NCBI RefSeq assembly: GCF_900090285.1
Contig: NZ_LT607754.1
Span: forward strand, 1,240,001-1,304,000
Origin: Micromonospora inositola
GTDB lineage: Bacteria > Actinomycetota > Actinomycetes > Mycobacteriales > Micromonosporaceae
Reading direction: 5' to 3'
DNA: 64,000 nt
Position 1 is the first letter of the stretch. Every line of letters begins with the position of its first letter. Below are positions 44,505 through 53,427 of the stretch, piece after piece. The notes beneath the pieces are model-generated. The model did not search any database. It was given only the letters and a program-made list of their open reading frames with translations, and was not told where the DNA came from. Made by a program: the position numbers and the translations under genes.

Positions 44505-45347
44505 CTACAACATCTCCAGCGGTTGCGGGCCGGCCGGCGGCGGGAACTCCGTGTCGAGTGCCGCCACGTCCTCCTCAGTCAGATGCAGGTCGCGCGCTTC
44601 CGCGTTCTCCCGGGTGTGTTCGGGCTTGGACGATCGGGGGATGGCCGCAACCATCTCCTGCCGCAGCAGCCAGGCCAGGGCCACCTGAGCGGGCGTGGCC
44701 CCGTGCCGGGCGGCGATCTCCGCGACCTGGGGGTGGCCGAGCAGTCGGCCCTGCTCGATAGGCGAGTACGCCATCACCGGGATTCGGTGCTCGCGTAGCC
44801 ACGGCAGCAGGTCGTACTCGGGACCGCGGCGGGTGAGGTTGTACAGGATCTGATTGGTCGCGCAGGAGTTCCCGCCCGCCTCGAGTAGCTCCGTCATGTC
44901 GGAAAGATCGAAGTTGCTCACGCCCCACTGCCCGATGTCACCGGCGTCGACGAGTTCGACGAACGCCTCGATCGTCTCCGCGAGTGGATGCGTGCCGCGC
45001 CAGTGCAGCAGGTAAAGGTCGATGTGGTCGACGCCGAGTCGTTGCAGGCTGCGGCGGCAGGCCTGCACGGTTCCCCGTCGGCTAGCGTTGGACGGCAGCA
45101 CCTTGTCGACCAGAAAGACGTCGGCGCGTCGTCCGATGATCGCCTCGCCGACGAGTTCCTCGGAAGCGCCGTCACCGTACGACTCCGCAGTGTCGATCAT
45201 GGTCATGCTCAGGTCGAGCCCGGTGCGTAGGGCGGCTATCTCGTCCCGCCGCCTCGCGGGGCGCTCGCCCAGGTACCAGGTTCCCTGGCCGAGCACGGGC
45301 ATCGTCTGGCCGGACGGCAGCTCGATCGCCTCGGCAGCGAGGGTCAT
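44505..45347 (-). CDS. Aldo/keto reductase
   Basis: 280 aa. (beta/alpha)8 AKR with the tetrad Asp-Tyr-Lys-His visible: MIDTAESYGDG (Asp, Tyr), VFLVDKVLP (Lys) and IDLYLLHWRG (His). NADPH-binding features are YSPIEQGRLLGHP and AIPRSSKPEHTRENAEA. It resembles the YeaE/DkgA-like group that starts LPSGQTMPVLGQGTWYLGE. It reduces aldehydes or ketones in the cytoplasm. It ends 2 bp from the pncB pseudogene, convergent. Confidence 0.92.
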   Translation of the reverse strand: MTLAAEAIELPSGQTMPVLGQGTWYLGERPARRRDEIAALRTGLDLSMTMIDTAESYGDGASEELVGEAIIGRRADVFLVDKVLPSNASRRGTVQACRRSLQRLGVDHIDLYLLHWRGTHPLAETIEAFVELVDAGDIGQWGVSNFDLSDMTELLEAGGNSCATNQILYNLTRRGPEYDLLPWLREHRIPVMAYSPIEQGRLLGHPQVAEIAARHGATPAQVALAWLLRQEMVAAIPRSSKPEHTRENAEARDLHLTEEDVAALDTEFPPPAGPQPLEML

Positions 45348-45589
45348 GTCGACCTTTCCGGGAGCCTGGGTACCAGTGGGTTGCCTGCGTTACCCGCTGC
45401 GACAGGCAGCACACCCTCGTAGCGCGACCTTTCTCCGCGCAGGCCCTCGCTGTGCAGTGGGCATGCGGCCGAATTGTGCGCCCTCGAGCGGCGTTCGCTG
45501 GCCTGTTTGCCGGTGCCCGCACCGGGAAGGCGACCGCGAGCGAGCGATGCGCCGCCGACGGGGCGGCGCCGCGAAGGGAGGCCGCAGAA

Positions 45590-46171
45590 ATGGCGCAGAG
45601 CCAGCAGCCACTGACCGGCAAGCGAGTCGCTTGCCTCGCCGCCGACGGGGTGGAGGACGTGGAGTACACCCAGTCCCGGGCCGCCGCGGAGCAGGCGGGG
45701 GCCGAGGTCCACCTGATCTCGTTGAAATCCGGCGAGATCCAGTCGATGAACCAGGACATCAATCCGGCCAACCACTATCGGGTGGACCGGACCGTGAACG
45801 AGGCCAATGCGGCCGACTACGACGCCCTGTTGCTGCCGGGCGGGACGGTCAACCCCGACCGGCTCCGGATGAACCCGCAGGCGATGGACTTCGTCCGGGC
45901 GTTCTTCCAGCAACAGAAGCCGGTGGCGGCGATCTGCCACGGCCCCTGGTCGTTGGTCGAGACCGGGATCGTCAACGGCCGGACCGTCACCTCGTTCCCC
46001 AGCCTGCGCACCGACATCCGCAACGCGGGCGGGAACTGGGTGGACCAACAGGTGCAGGTCGACAACGGCCTGGTCACCAGCCGCAGCCCCAGCGACCTTC
46101 CGGCCTTCTGCGCCAAGATGGTCGAGGAGTTCGCCGAGGGCAAACACGTCCGCCAGATGGCGACAGCCTGA
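45590..46171 (+). CDS. DJ-1/PfpI-family protein (type 1 glutamine amidotransferase-like)
   Basis: 193 aa from ATG 45590, preceded by GGGAGG. Nucleophile elbow AAICHGPWSLVE (Cys-His), acidic partner VEDVEYTQ, and LLLPGGTVNPDRLR, typical of PfpI/YhbO proteins. These act as proteases, chaperones or deglycases in stress. It lies near the aldo/keto reductase but divergent from it, so an aldehyde-stress link is possible but not shown. Confidence 0.9.
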   Translation: MAQSQQPLTGKRVACLAADGVEDVEYTQSRAAAEQAGAEVHLISLKSGEIQSMNQDINPANHYRVDRTVNEANAADYDALLLPGGTVNPDRLRMNPQAMDFVRAFFQQQKPVAAICHGPWSLVETGIVNGRTVTSFPSLRTDIRNAGGNWVDQQVQVDNGLVTSRSPSDLPAFCAKMVEEFAEGKHVRQMATA

Positions 46172-46299
46172 CCCGGTGCTGCTCCAGGCCGGGAGGATCA
46201 GCCCGGCCCTGAGCCCCGGCCCGGCGGGTATCCCCGCCAACCGGATCTGGCGCCGCTTGCGCCGAGCAGCGGCTTTTGGCTCCGCACCCGGCGCAGAAG

Positions 46300-46816
46300 T
46301 CGCACCGTGCCGGCGTGGACGTTGGATTCGCCCCACCGGTCTCCGGGTCATGGGCCACACCGGACAACATGATCCTCGGCTGGTCGGACGAGGAGTATCA
46401 GGCGACCGGTGCGAGCAGACACCGGCCGGGTCAGCGCGCCGCCGAGTTCGTCGAGGTGCTCCGCACGCTGTGGCAGGACGACGTGGCAACGCACTCGGGC
46501 GAGTTCTACCGGATCCCGTCGACCCGTGGAGCCGAAGCCGGTGCAGCGACTGCACCCGCCGATCCTGCTCCGCGCCCGAGGCGCTACGCCGACGGCCGGC
46601 GTCTACGCCGACGGCTCCCGCCTGCCCCGTGGCGAGCGCTACCCGACAAAGCTGACCGATCGGCAGGGTACGTCGATCTCCCGAGTCGACAGCAACGGCG
46701 ACAGCAACCGGTACGGATCCACCGAGACCCGGAACGGCAGCGGTGGACGAGCGTTCGAGGTGACGCACGTAGAGGGACAACTGAGGACTAGGCGCACAGA
46801 GCTCAGACGGAAGTAG
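46300..46816 (+). pseudogene. Luciferase-like flavin monooxygenase, degraded
   Basis: One frame reads DVGFAPPVSGSWATPDNM (start of F420/FMN luciferase-like enzymes), then jumps directly to GWSDEEYQATGASRHRPGQR and FVEVLRTLWQDDVATHSGEF, which normally lie about 70 residues further on. A frameshift follows (VEPKPVQRLHPPILL in the next frame), leading into unrelated sequence ending at 46816. Internal deletion plus frameshift. Confidence 0.7.
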
Positions 46817-46949
46817 TCCTAGGCGTGAGTGAGATGGACTGGTTTGGGCTACTTCCAGACGGCCGGGTGCCGCGCCAGCGGCATGTTCCTCTTGTAAGCG
46901 AGGCATCGGCCTCGGCGACCCTGGCCGACAGAACAGGTGACTGCCCGGA

Positions 46950-47153
46950 TCACCGAGCGAGGGCGGCCACGAGGCTTGCGAAGCAGCCGACCATCAGGAT
47001 GATTCCGCCGAACGTGGCATAGGGCCACCGTTCGCGTCGGTGCCCTTGCTGGCGAAGAGGCTGAGTTGGCTGGTTCCATGCCGGAGGTACGGCCACCACA
47101 TGGCCGCGGTTCGGCCACAGCGGTGGCGGGGTTCGGGGTGCCGACTTAGCCAT
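46950..47153 (-). CDS. Small single-pass membrane protein
   Basis: 67 aa from ATG 47153 with GGAGGG 9 nt upstream. A Pro-rich, basic N-terminal part (PRTPPPLWPNRGHVVAVPP) is followed by one C-terminal helix (YATFGGIILMVGCFASLVAALA). No family recognised. Confidence 0.5.
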   Translation of the reverse strand: MAKSAPRTPPPLWPNRGHVVAVPPAWNQPTQPLRQQGHRRERWPYATFGGIILMVGCFASLVAALAR

Positions 47154-47253
47154 CACGGGATGCCCTCCGTCGCTGTGCTGGTGTGCTGTTCGGATTGGGA
47201 CCGGGCGGGGCCGCGGGGGGTCGGGTGCCAGTCCCGCCCGGTCATGGAGGCCG

Positions 47254-47280
47254 CGCCCCCGGGTCTGGGACCCGGGGGCG
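47254..47280 (-). terminator. Terminator of the PKD-domain gene
   Basis: 12-bp arms CGCCCCCGGGTC (47254-47265) and complement (47269-47280) with a 3-nt loop, 8 bp past the stop of the leftward gene. Confidence 0.75.
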
Positions 47281-47288
47281 TCGAGCAC

Positions 47289-48728
47289 TCAGATGATCTT
47301 GACGGGAGTGGAGAGCAGTTCGTTGTCCGCCGGGATCGCGTCCCGGTTCGGACTCAGGTCCGCGGCGGCCCGGAAGGTGAGCTTCCCGAGGGCCAGGTCG
47401 TCGGTGGTCACGGTGTAGGTGAACGCAAAGCGGGTGGTCTTGCCCGTCTCCCTGACCGGAACCATCTGTTTCAGCGCCCCGAGATGGGAGTAGTCCCCCG
47501 CGACGCTCTTGTAGAGGTCCACCTGGACATTCTCCTCGTACCGGCTGTTCTGGACGTGGACCTCGACCGTGACGGTCTGCCCCACCCGGGCACTTGTCGG
47601 CACCTTCACCCGCACGATCGCCACGTCATGGGTACGCACCTCGACCACCCGGGTGATCGAGTCGCTGCGCCCGTCCGGCGTTTCCACCGTCAGCTGGACC
47701 GGGTAGTCGCCGTCGCGGGGGAAGCGGTGGCCGGGGTTCGGCTCCGTCGAGGTCGTACCGTCGCCGAAGTCCCAGGCGAAGGACTCGAGGCCGGCGCCGG
47801 CCGGATCGTAGGCGGTGTTGGAGAACGCGACGAGGTCGAAGGAATTGGGATCGCTCCGGTAGTACGCGAAGTTGGCGACGGGATCCGGTGCCTCCGCCAA
47901 CTGGAAGGCGTGCGGGGCGATGCCGTCCCCGCTGACCTGGAACAGGTACGTCCGGCCGGCTTCCGCCGCGAAGGTCAGCGAGCGGTAGTCGTAGAGACCG
48001 GTGCACCGGACGAAGGACAGACCGCCGAGCGAGGAGCCGAGGTACACATTGATGCCGGCGTACATCGGGTTCGTCTGGGCGACGACCGACACGGTGGTCG
48101 TCGGTGTGTACGAGTACCAGGTGGTGTGCTGGGAGGAGGCGCAGACCGACGTTTCGCCCGCCTCCTGGGTGGCAGCCTCGTAGGGCTGGGTGTTCGAGTA
48201 GGGCAGCCCGGTGACCGCGATCGCGTCGGCGAAGTTGTCGTTCGGCGGCGGCGGGACGTAGCTGACCGAGAACCGGAGCGACCCGCCGCCCACCCCGCCG
48301 TTGCCGCAGCAGACACCGACCATGAAGCGGTAGGTGGTCCCGGCGGTGACCGGGAAGGCGACCCTCGACTGCTGGGCCTGGTAGTCGTCGTTGCAGGCCA
48401 GTTGGGTGAACGCCCCCGGGTCGCCGATCCAGGCGGAGAGCACGGTGTCGTAGTTGCTCCCGATCGTGTCGGCCTGCAGGCGGCCGTCCCGCTCGGGCGT
48501 GACGGTGAACCAGACCGACCCCTTGTTGGAGCAGGTCGTCGGGTCGGTCGGGCCCGTCGTTGCTCCGCTGGCGTCAATGGTGGTTGTGAAAGGAACGGTC
48601 TCCACCGCGATGGCGGCGGAGTAGTCGTCGTTCGTCGGCGCGGCGAAGGCGGCGGTCTGCCCCGCGGCAAGCAGAGCGATCACCCCTACGAGAGCGACGA
48701 CGAGTCGTGCGGCATTGCGGCTGACCAC
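47289..48728 (-). CDS. Secreted protein with two beta-sandwich domains, PKD domain and CARDB-like domain
   Basis: 479 aa from GTG 48728, placed by AGGAGG 8 nt upstream. Signal peptide RLVVALVGVIALLAAGQTAAFA. Two similar domains follow (TNDDYSAAIAVE... and PNDNFADAIAVTGLPY...), each with Cys pairs and strands like those of pre-peptidase C-terminal domains. A PKD domain (AWDFGDGTTSTEPNPGHRF) lies at about 330-390. The last 100 residues (VAIVRVKVPTSARVGQTVTV) look like a CARDB module. There is no catalytic domain or anchor, so it is a released or wall-associated binding protein. Substrate unknown. Confidence 0.85.
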   Translation of the reverse strand: MVSRNAARLVVALVGVIALLAAGQTAAFAAPTNDDYSAAIAVETVPFTTTIDASGATTGPTDPTTCSNKGSVWFTVTPERDGRLQADTIGSNYDTVLSAWIGDPGAFTQLACNDDYQAQQSRVAFPVTAGTTYRFMVGVCCGNGGVGGGSLRFSVSYVPPPPNDNFADAIAVTGLPYSNTQPYEAATQEAGETSVCASSQHTTWYSYTPTTTVSVVAQTNPMYAGINVYLGSSLGGLSFVRCTGLYDYRSLTFAAEAGRTYLFQVSGDGIAPHAFQLAEAPDPVANFAYYRSDPNSFDLVAFSNTAYDPAGAGLESFAWDFGDGTTSTEPNPGHRFPRDGDYPVQLTVETPDGRSDSITRVVEVRTHDVAIVRVKVPTSARVGQTVTVEVHVQNSRYEENVQVDLYKSVAGDYSHLGALKQMVPVRETGKTTRFAFTYTVTTDDLALGKLTFRAAADLSPNRDAIPADNELLSTPVKII

Positions 48729-49223
48729 TGGATGTCCTCCTGGGCCCCGTGTCCCTTGTGGATATGATCGACCGACGGTAAGGCGTCGCACCCAGAGGCT
48801 TCGCTAAAGGAACCATAAGTTTCGGTTAAGGAGCCCGTCGGCCTCACTCACCCCGAGGTGGAGGGACGGCCGGCACAAGGAAGCCGAGGGCGGCCCCGGT
48901 CAGCAGAAAGTCAGCGAACGTGGCGATGCGCGACCGACACCAACGGCCGCGGACGGCGCGACAGCGAGGGCGGATCACAGCGAACGACACCCGCTGACAC
49001 TGGTCGACAACGCCGGACAGGCTCCCCCCGACGGGGGTCACCACTCGCGGGCAGGGAGTGCAGCAGCGGCGACCTGACATCAGCCGGTGACATCAACGGT
49101 GGCGGCCCAAGCCGGACGAGTGCGGACGGGTTCCGCTCATGACCGGCTCGGTCGGCTGGCTTGGCCGTACGGATGGCTGTACAGTCCTCCGGCGGCACAG
49201 CGCGTGCCGCTCGACTCGTCTTA
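48729..49223. other. Intergenic stretch, no gene seen
   Basis: 495 bases. It holds the promoter side of the PKD gene (AT-richer around 48755-48830, CCATAAGTTTCGGTTAAGG). Open frames on both strands are Arg/Gly-rich shadows. Confidence 0.4.
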
Positions 49224-50262
49224 GAGCCTGGTAAATAATGGTTTCAGGTGGGTTGGTGGCGGGCGAGGCGGCGGGTCATGACGATGATCATGGCCCATTG
49301 GACCATCGCGGCGTGGTGGTCGGGTAGCCGTTCGTAGTCGCGGACGGTGCGTCGACACCGGTTGATCCAGGAGAACGTGCGCTCGACCGCCCACCTACGG
49401 TGCAGGACGACGAACGTGGTCTGCCCGGCGAGCTTCGCGACGATCTGCACGGTCAGGGTGAGGTGGGCGGTGGCCCAGTCGACGAGCCGGCCGGCGTAGC
49501 CGCTGTCGGCCCAGGTCACGCTGATGGTGGGGAAGCAGGCACGTAGCGCCCGTAGCAGGGGTCGGGCGGCGTCGCGGTCCTGCACCTGCGCGCCGGTGAC
49601 CAGGACCGCCAGCAGCAGTCCGCAGGTGTCCACGGCGATGTGGCGTTTGCGGCCGTTGACCTTCTTCCCCGCGTCATAGCCACGCCCGCCCCGGCCGACG
49701 GTCTCCGCGCCCCGTACCGACTGGGAGTCGACCAGCGCGGCGGTCGGCTGCCGGTTGCGGCCCTCGACCTGTTCGCGGACCTGTTCCCGCAGGCTGTTGT
49801 GCATCCGGTTCAACGTTCCGTCGCGGGTCCAGGCCGTGAAGTAGTGGTAGACCAGCTTGTGGTGGGGGAAATCGGCGGGCAGCGCATCCCACTGGCAGCC
49901 GGTCCGGTCGAGGTAACGGATCGCGTCCACCACGTCCCGGCGGGGGTAGATGATCGGCCGGCCGCGTCCGGTCCCGGCCGGCACGTGCGGGGCCAGGACG
50001 GCCCATTCGGCATCCGTGGTGTCGGACGGGTAGTGCCGTGGCCGGGCGGTGGGCAGGTGATCGGCGAGGCTGGCCGGGGCGGTAGATGCGGCGACACCGG
50101 CGACAAGGTATACAGACAGGGTTGGGCCTTCGGTCGTGCTGGTTTAGTCGCCTTGCTCGTACCGAAGGCCCTTCCCCATGTCACGCCGCCACGCCGGCCC
50201 GGCGGAATCATCGATCTCTTGCCCGGCCATCCAGCCGACCCAAACCCTTATTTACCAGGCTC
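49224..50262 (-). mobile_element. IS5-family insertion sequence, 1039 bp
   Basis: 15-bp inverted ends GAGCCTGGTAAATAA (49224) and TTATTTACCAGGCTC (ending 50262). A TTA duplication is at 49221-49223 and 50263-50265. It is unrelated in sequence to the 16.9-kb element. Confidence 0.88.
49244..49984 (-). CDS. IS5-family transposase
   Basis: 246 aa from GTG 49984. DDE residues are in ALVDSQSVRGAETVGRGGRG (Asp), VTWADSGYAGRLVDWA (Asp) and RWAVERTFSWINRCRRTVRD (Glu). Homology (RHYPSDTTDAEWAVLAPH) continues about 20 codons upstream of the GTG in frame but without a standard start, so a non-canonical start or frameshifted start is possible. Confidence 0.88.
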   Translation of the reverse strand: MPAGTGRGRPIIYPRRDVVDAIRYLDRTGCQWDALPADFPHHKLVYHYFTAWTRDGTLNRMHNSLREQVREQVEGRNRQPTAALVDSQSVRGAETVGRGGRGYDAGKKVNGRKRHIAVDTCGLLLAVLVTGAQVQDRDAARPLLRALRACFPTISVTWADSGYAGRLVDWATAHLTLTVQIVAKLAGQTTFVVLHRRWAVERTFSWINRCRRTVRDYERLPDHHAAMVQWAMIIVMTRRLARHQPT

Positions 50263-50324
50263 TTAGATGGCCTACGTACTAATCGATCTACGCTGTCGAT
50301 GCCTCGCCGCAGGAACGAGGTCAC

Positions 50325-50834
50325 GTGTTCGCCGGGCAGGCTTGCACTTCCTCACCTCAGTCAGACCGACGCTGGTCGCTTGTCACTCTGCTGGGAGTGC
50401 GTGCGCTTCTGGTCGGGGCCGCCCTCGTCTGGCCCTACCTGAAGTACAGCGACGCGGAAGAGCGGACGGCCGCCCGTCACTTGGACAAGGTGAGGGTCAC
50501 GGGCTTTGAGTACCGTGGCGAGGACTACGCCAACTTCCAGGCTGTGTCGAGAATCTGGATTCAGACAGGTAGGCCAGTCGACGCCGCGCCTGCGATCCAA
50601 TACGACGGTCGCCAGCTGCGCCGCGACTACCCGAATGGACCCCCCCGGAGCCGATTCGAGGAGGAGCTAGGTTGGTTGCGCGTGGACGAGCGGCTTCCCT
50701 GTGTACTCAACGCATATCAAGTGCGTGAGGTCCGTGGATCAAGGGTCGCAGACTTAACATCCTCCGAAAGGCGTGCGATCGAGCGGGGGGCGGCCACATT
50801 AGTCCGGGTCGTCGTCGTATGCGGCAAGGGCTAG
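50325..50834 (+). CDS. Hypothetical membrane-anchored protein
   Basis: 169 aa from GTG 50325. One N-terminal helix (WSLVTLLGVRALLVGAALVWPYL) and a soluble domain outside (KVRVTGFEYRGEDYANFQAV, LGWLRVDERLPCVLNAYQVR). Single Cys residues at 146 and near the C-terminus. No family recognised; looks intact. Confidence 0.55.
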   Translation: MFAGQACTSSPQSDRRWSLVTLLGVRALLVGAALVWPYLKYSDAEERTAARHLDKVRVTGFEYRGEDYANFQAVSRIWIQTGRPVDAAPAIQYDGRQLRRDYPNGPPRSRFEEELGWLRVDERLPCVLNAYQVREVRGSRVADLTSSERRAIERGAATLVRVVVVCGKG

Positions 50835-51477
50835 GGTGTCGTACCTGCACGGACTGACCGATCTCGCTTTAGCCTCTCCGCTGCTTCGGTGGATATCTGC
50901 CGCACCTGAAAGCTGATCTCCTCGTCGGACAGTCGCCAGACCGACCCAGCCTCCCCGGACGGGGACAAGGTGGAGCGCCTCACCAGCCGAACGACCTTGG
51001 CCCCGTCCGGGGAGGCTGGTAGCCCTTGTGGTGCCCGGCGAGGTGATCGGCGGCTGATCGCTGAGGAGGGTCGGGGTTCGGGGCGGAGCCCCGAGGGTCT
51101 TCAGGGTCCTGAAGGGGGTCCTTGGGGCACAACAAGGCATGTCGCGCAAACCGACGGGTGTGACAATCATCAATGTTACTGAGCGGCGTGTCGACGTAAC
51201 AGGGGTGCAGCCAAGAGCGCTCTCACCTGGTGGTAGCGCCCGTCAGCCTGATCGGCGTCGACCGTCGGGTGCTCGGTCAGCCACCACACCTACCGGAACA
51301 GCACCGGCTTCGCCTTCCGGCCGACACACGACTAGTGACCACATCGGCAACTCGATCCCCACTCTCAGACGAGCAGTCGACCGACCGAGCAGAGCCCGCG
51401 CCAATGCGACTGGCAGAAGGCGGGCGATGATGCCTGACCCGCAGGTCACGCGGGCATCACCGATCGACCAGCACCGT
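50835..51477. other. Intergenic stretch with large hairpin
   Basis: About 640 bases without a supported gene. It holds the 26-bp-stem hairpin at 50946-51019 and smaller GC hairpins near 51070-51120. It ends where the tRNA-Arg repeat copy B begins. Confidence 0.4.
50946..51019. repeat. Inverted repeat with 26-bp arms and 22-nt loop
   Basis: Left arm 50946-50971 (CCAGCCTCCCCGGACGGGG then ACAAGGT). Right arm 50994-51019 is its complement with one mismatch. No T-run follows, and the nearest upstream gene ends 110 bp earlier. Confidence 0.8.
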
Positions 51478-51690
51478 TTTAGGAAACCGATGCTCTATCC
51501 CCTGAGCTACGAGGGCGCGAACGCCCAGCCTACCTGCCAGCGGGTGCCCCCGAGTACCCAGGACTGCCCGCCGGTGCTCACGGATGCCAGCCGTCCCGTG
51601 TACGGCCGATGGAGCCCACATGGAGCACACCGGTCGGCACCAGACGCGGGCATGTCCATGACTGCCCGGCCGTGGTCACGGCTGCCCATC
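51478..51690. repeat. Direct repeat copy B: tRNA-Arg 5' half without the 3' half
   Basis: The first 40 bases match the tRNA-Arg(CCT) 5' half (TTTAGGAAACCGATGC onward, minus-strand tRNA), then its upstream flank for about 170 bp. On the left the match stops exactly at the anticodon loop, and the T-arm and acceptor 3' strand are absent, so it cannot make a tRNA. Confidence 0.85.
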
Positions 51691-51974
51691 CCCAGCCTGC
51701 GTCCGCAGACCTTGCCGGCCTGGGCATACAGAGCGCTCGTACCGCACGCCCCTTGCCCGGAGAACACGCACCGTCGAATGGGTGGACGCGCTGCTGTGCG
51801 GCAGGTCAGGTGAAGGGCACATCGTCCCGGCAGTGGGAAGTCGTCCTGTGGCAGGCCTGCCTGTACGAGATCACCCCCGCCGTAGAACACCGGCACGACC
51901 CTCTGCAGACTCCGGCCCTTCTGCCGGCTCGCCGGTCTTGCCTTTCCTCATCCGTAAGTTGTAACTTTCCGTTC

Positions 51975-52298
51975 GTGGCTACTTACCAAGCTGGTGATGG
52001 CTGGGACGCTCTCGGAGATCCCACCAGACGCGCCATCGTCGCGTGCTTGGCCGAGCGACCGCGGGCTGTCGGCGAGCTCGCCGACGAGCTGCCGATCAGC
52101 CGGCCTGCGGTGTCCCAGCATTTGAAGGTGCTCAAGGACGCCGGACTGGTCACCGCCCGCGCCGCCGGCACCCGCCGGGTATATCGACTCAATCCGGCAG
52201 GCGTGGCCGCGCTGCGTGATCAACTTGAGACGTTCTGGAACCGAGCGCTGGACGGCTATCAGGACGTCGCCGAGCAATCACCCGAGGAGACGTCATGA
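51975..52298 (+). CDS. ArsR-family regulator (SRPBCC-linked type)
   Basis: 107 aa from GTG 51975. Compact winged helix: WDALGDPTRRAIVACLAERP, VGELADELPISRPAVSQHLK and LVTARAAGTRRVYRLNPAG, then a C-terminal helix (LRDQLETFWNRALDGYQ). No metal-binding Cys pair. It overlaps the SRPBCC gene by 4 bp (ATGA), a very common couple in actinobacteria. It probably autoregulates the pair. Confidence 0.9.
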   Translation: MATYQAGDGWDALGDPTRRAIVACLAERPRAVGELADELPISRPAVSQHLKVLKDAGLVTARAAGTRRVYRLNPAGVAALRDQLETFWNRALDGYQDVAEQSPEETS

Positions 52299-52780
52299 CG
52301 GAAACAACAGCCGCGGTCGTCCGCAAGCAGATCGTCGTTCAGGCACCGATCGAGCATGCCTTCACTGTGTTCACCGAGCGGTTCGGCGACTTCAAGCCGC
52401 CGGAGCACAACCTGCTCGGCGCGCCGATCGCCGAGACCGTGTTCGAGCCGAAGGTCGGCGGGCACATCTACGACCGCACCGCCGACGGCAGCGAGTGTCG
52501 CTGGGCGCGGGTGCTCGCCTACGAACCACCGGACCGGGTCGTGTTCAGCTGGGACATCAGCCCACAGTGGCAGGTGGAGACGGATCCGGACAACACCAGC
52601 GAGGTCGAAGTCCGGTTCGTCGCCGAGACCCCGCAGCGCACCCGGGTGGAGCTGGAGCACCGCCACATCGACCGGCACGGCCCCGGCTGGCAGGCCGTCA
52701 GCGACGGCGTCGCCTACGACGAGGGATGGCCGCTGTACCTCGCCCGCTACGCCGCGCTGTTCACCGAAAGCAGCCGTTAG
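52295..52780 (+). CDS. SRPBCC (AHSA1-type) family protein
   Basis: 161 aa. START-like fold: RKQIVVQAPIEHAFTVFTER (first strand and helix), FEPKVGGHIYDRTADGSE, RVLAYEPPDRVVFSWDISP, EVEVRFVAETPQRTRVELEH and a C-terminal helix (YDEGWPLYLARYAALFTES). Binds a hydrophobic ligand; ligand unknown. Translationally coupled to the ArsR gene. Confidence 0.92.
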   Translation: MTETTAAVVRKQIVVQAPIEHAFTVFTERFGDFKPPEHNLLGAPIAETVFEPKVGGHIYDRTADGSECRWARVLAYEPPDRVVFSWDISPQWQVETDPDNTSEVEVRFVAETPQRTRVELEHRHIDRHGPGWQAVSDGVAYDEGWPLYLARYAALFTESSR

Positions 52781-52795
52781 CAGCAGCACCCACTG

Positions 52796-53048
52796 TCACA
52801 CCCGGTCAGATCCCGGCGCGACCTCCCACCCCGACAGCGACCCAGCCCACGGCCGCACCGACCGGCGACCCGAACCGCCGGCCCCACAGCTGCACCGATG
52901 CTCCCGTCACCGTGGGCGGCTCCGGCGCCCTGTGGTGGCTGTTCGGAATCGGGCTCGCCATGGTCGTCATCGGCGCCACGGGCGCGGCTGATCGTCCGGG
53001 CGCGCACTACCGTGGAAAAATCAGCCACAGCAGAAGGTGGGGCATGAG
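52796..53048 (+). pseudogene. C-terminal remnant of a secreted, membrane-anchored protein
   Basis: A Thr/Pro-rich stretch (RPPTPTATQPTAAPTGDP) precedes VTVGGSGALWWLFGIGLAMV, a degenerate cell-wall sorting-like region with a helix. The natural end (RLIVRARTTVEKSATAEGGA, TGA 53045-53047) is in another frame, so there is a frameshift near 52985. The N-terminal part is missing. Confidence 0.5.
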
Positions 53049-53077
53049 GGGGTTCCGGCACCGTCGGAACCCCCTCA
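53045..53077 (+). terminator. Terminator hairpin
   Basis: 13-bp arms TGAGGGGGTTCCG (53045-53057) and complement (53065-53077) with a 7-nt loop, starting at the stop codon of the remnant. Confidence 0.8.
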
Positions 53078-53427
53078 GCATGGCAGTGGGGCACGCCGGC
53101 CTGCGCCTCGGTCCGGGCTCAATCGAGGTCGACCCGGAGCGCCGCCGACGTACGCCCAGTCGACCACCCTGAACGACCGCGCCCTGGGTGCACCCTGTCC
53201 CTTTCAAAGACGACCTGTCGGGGCGGCGGTCGAGCTGAAGACGCAGCCTGGGCCGTACCTGCTGCTACTGGACCCGCCGGTACTGGACACCCGGTCGACG
53301 GCTCTTCGCGGACGGCGAGTCTCCCGCCGACCCGCGCGGCAATCTGTGCTGCTGACGCAAGCAAGGACGGGAATGGGGTGCGGCGTCAGCCGCACCCCAT
53401 TCGCGCTCGGTGAGCGGTCCGGCCGTC

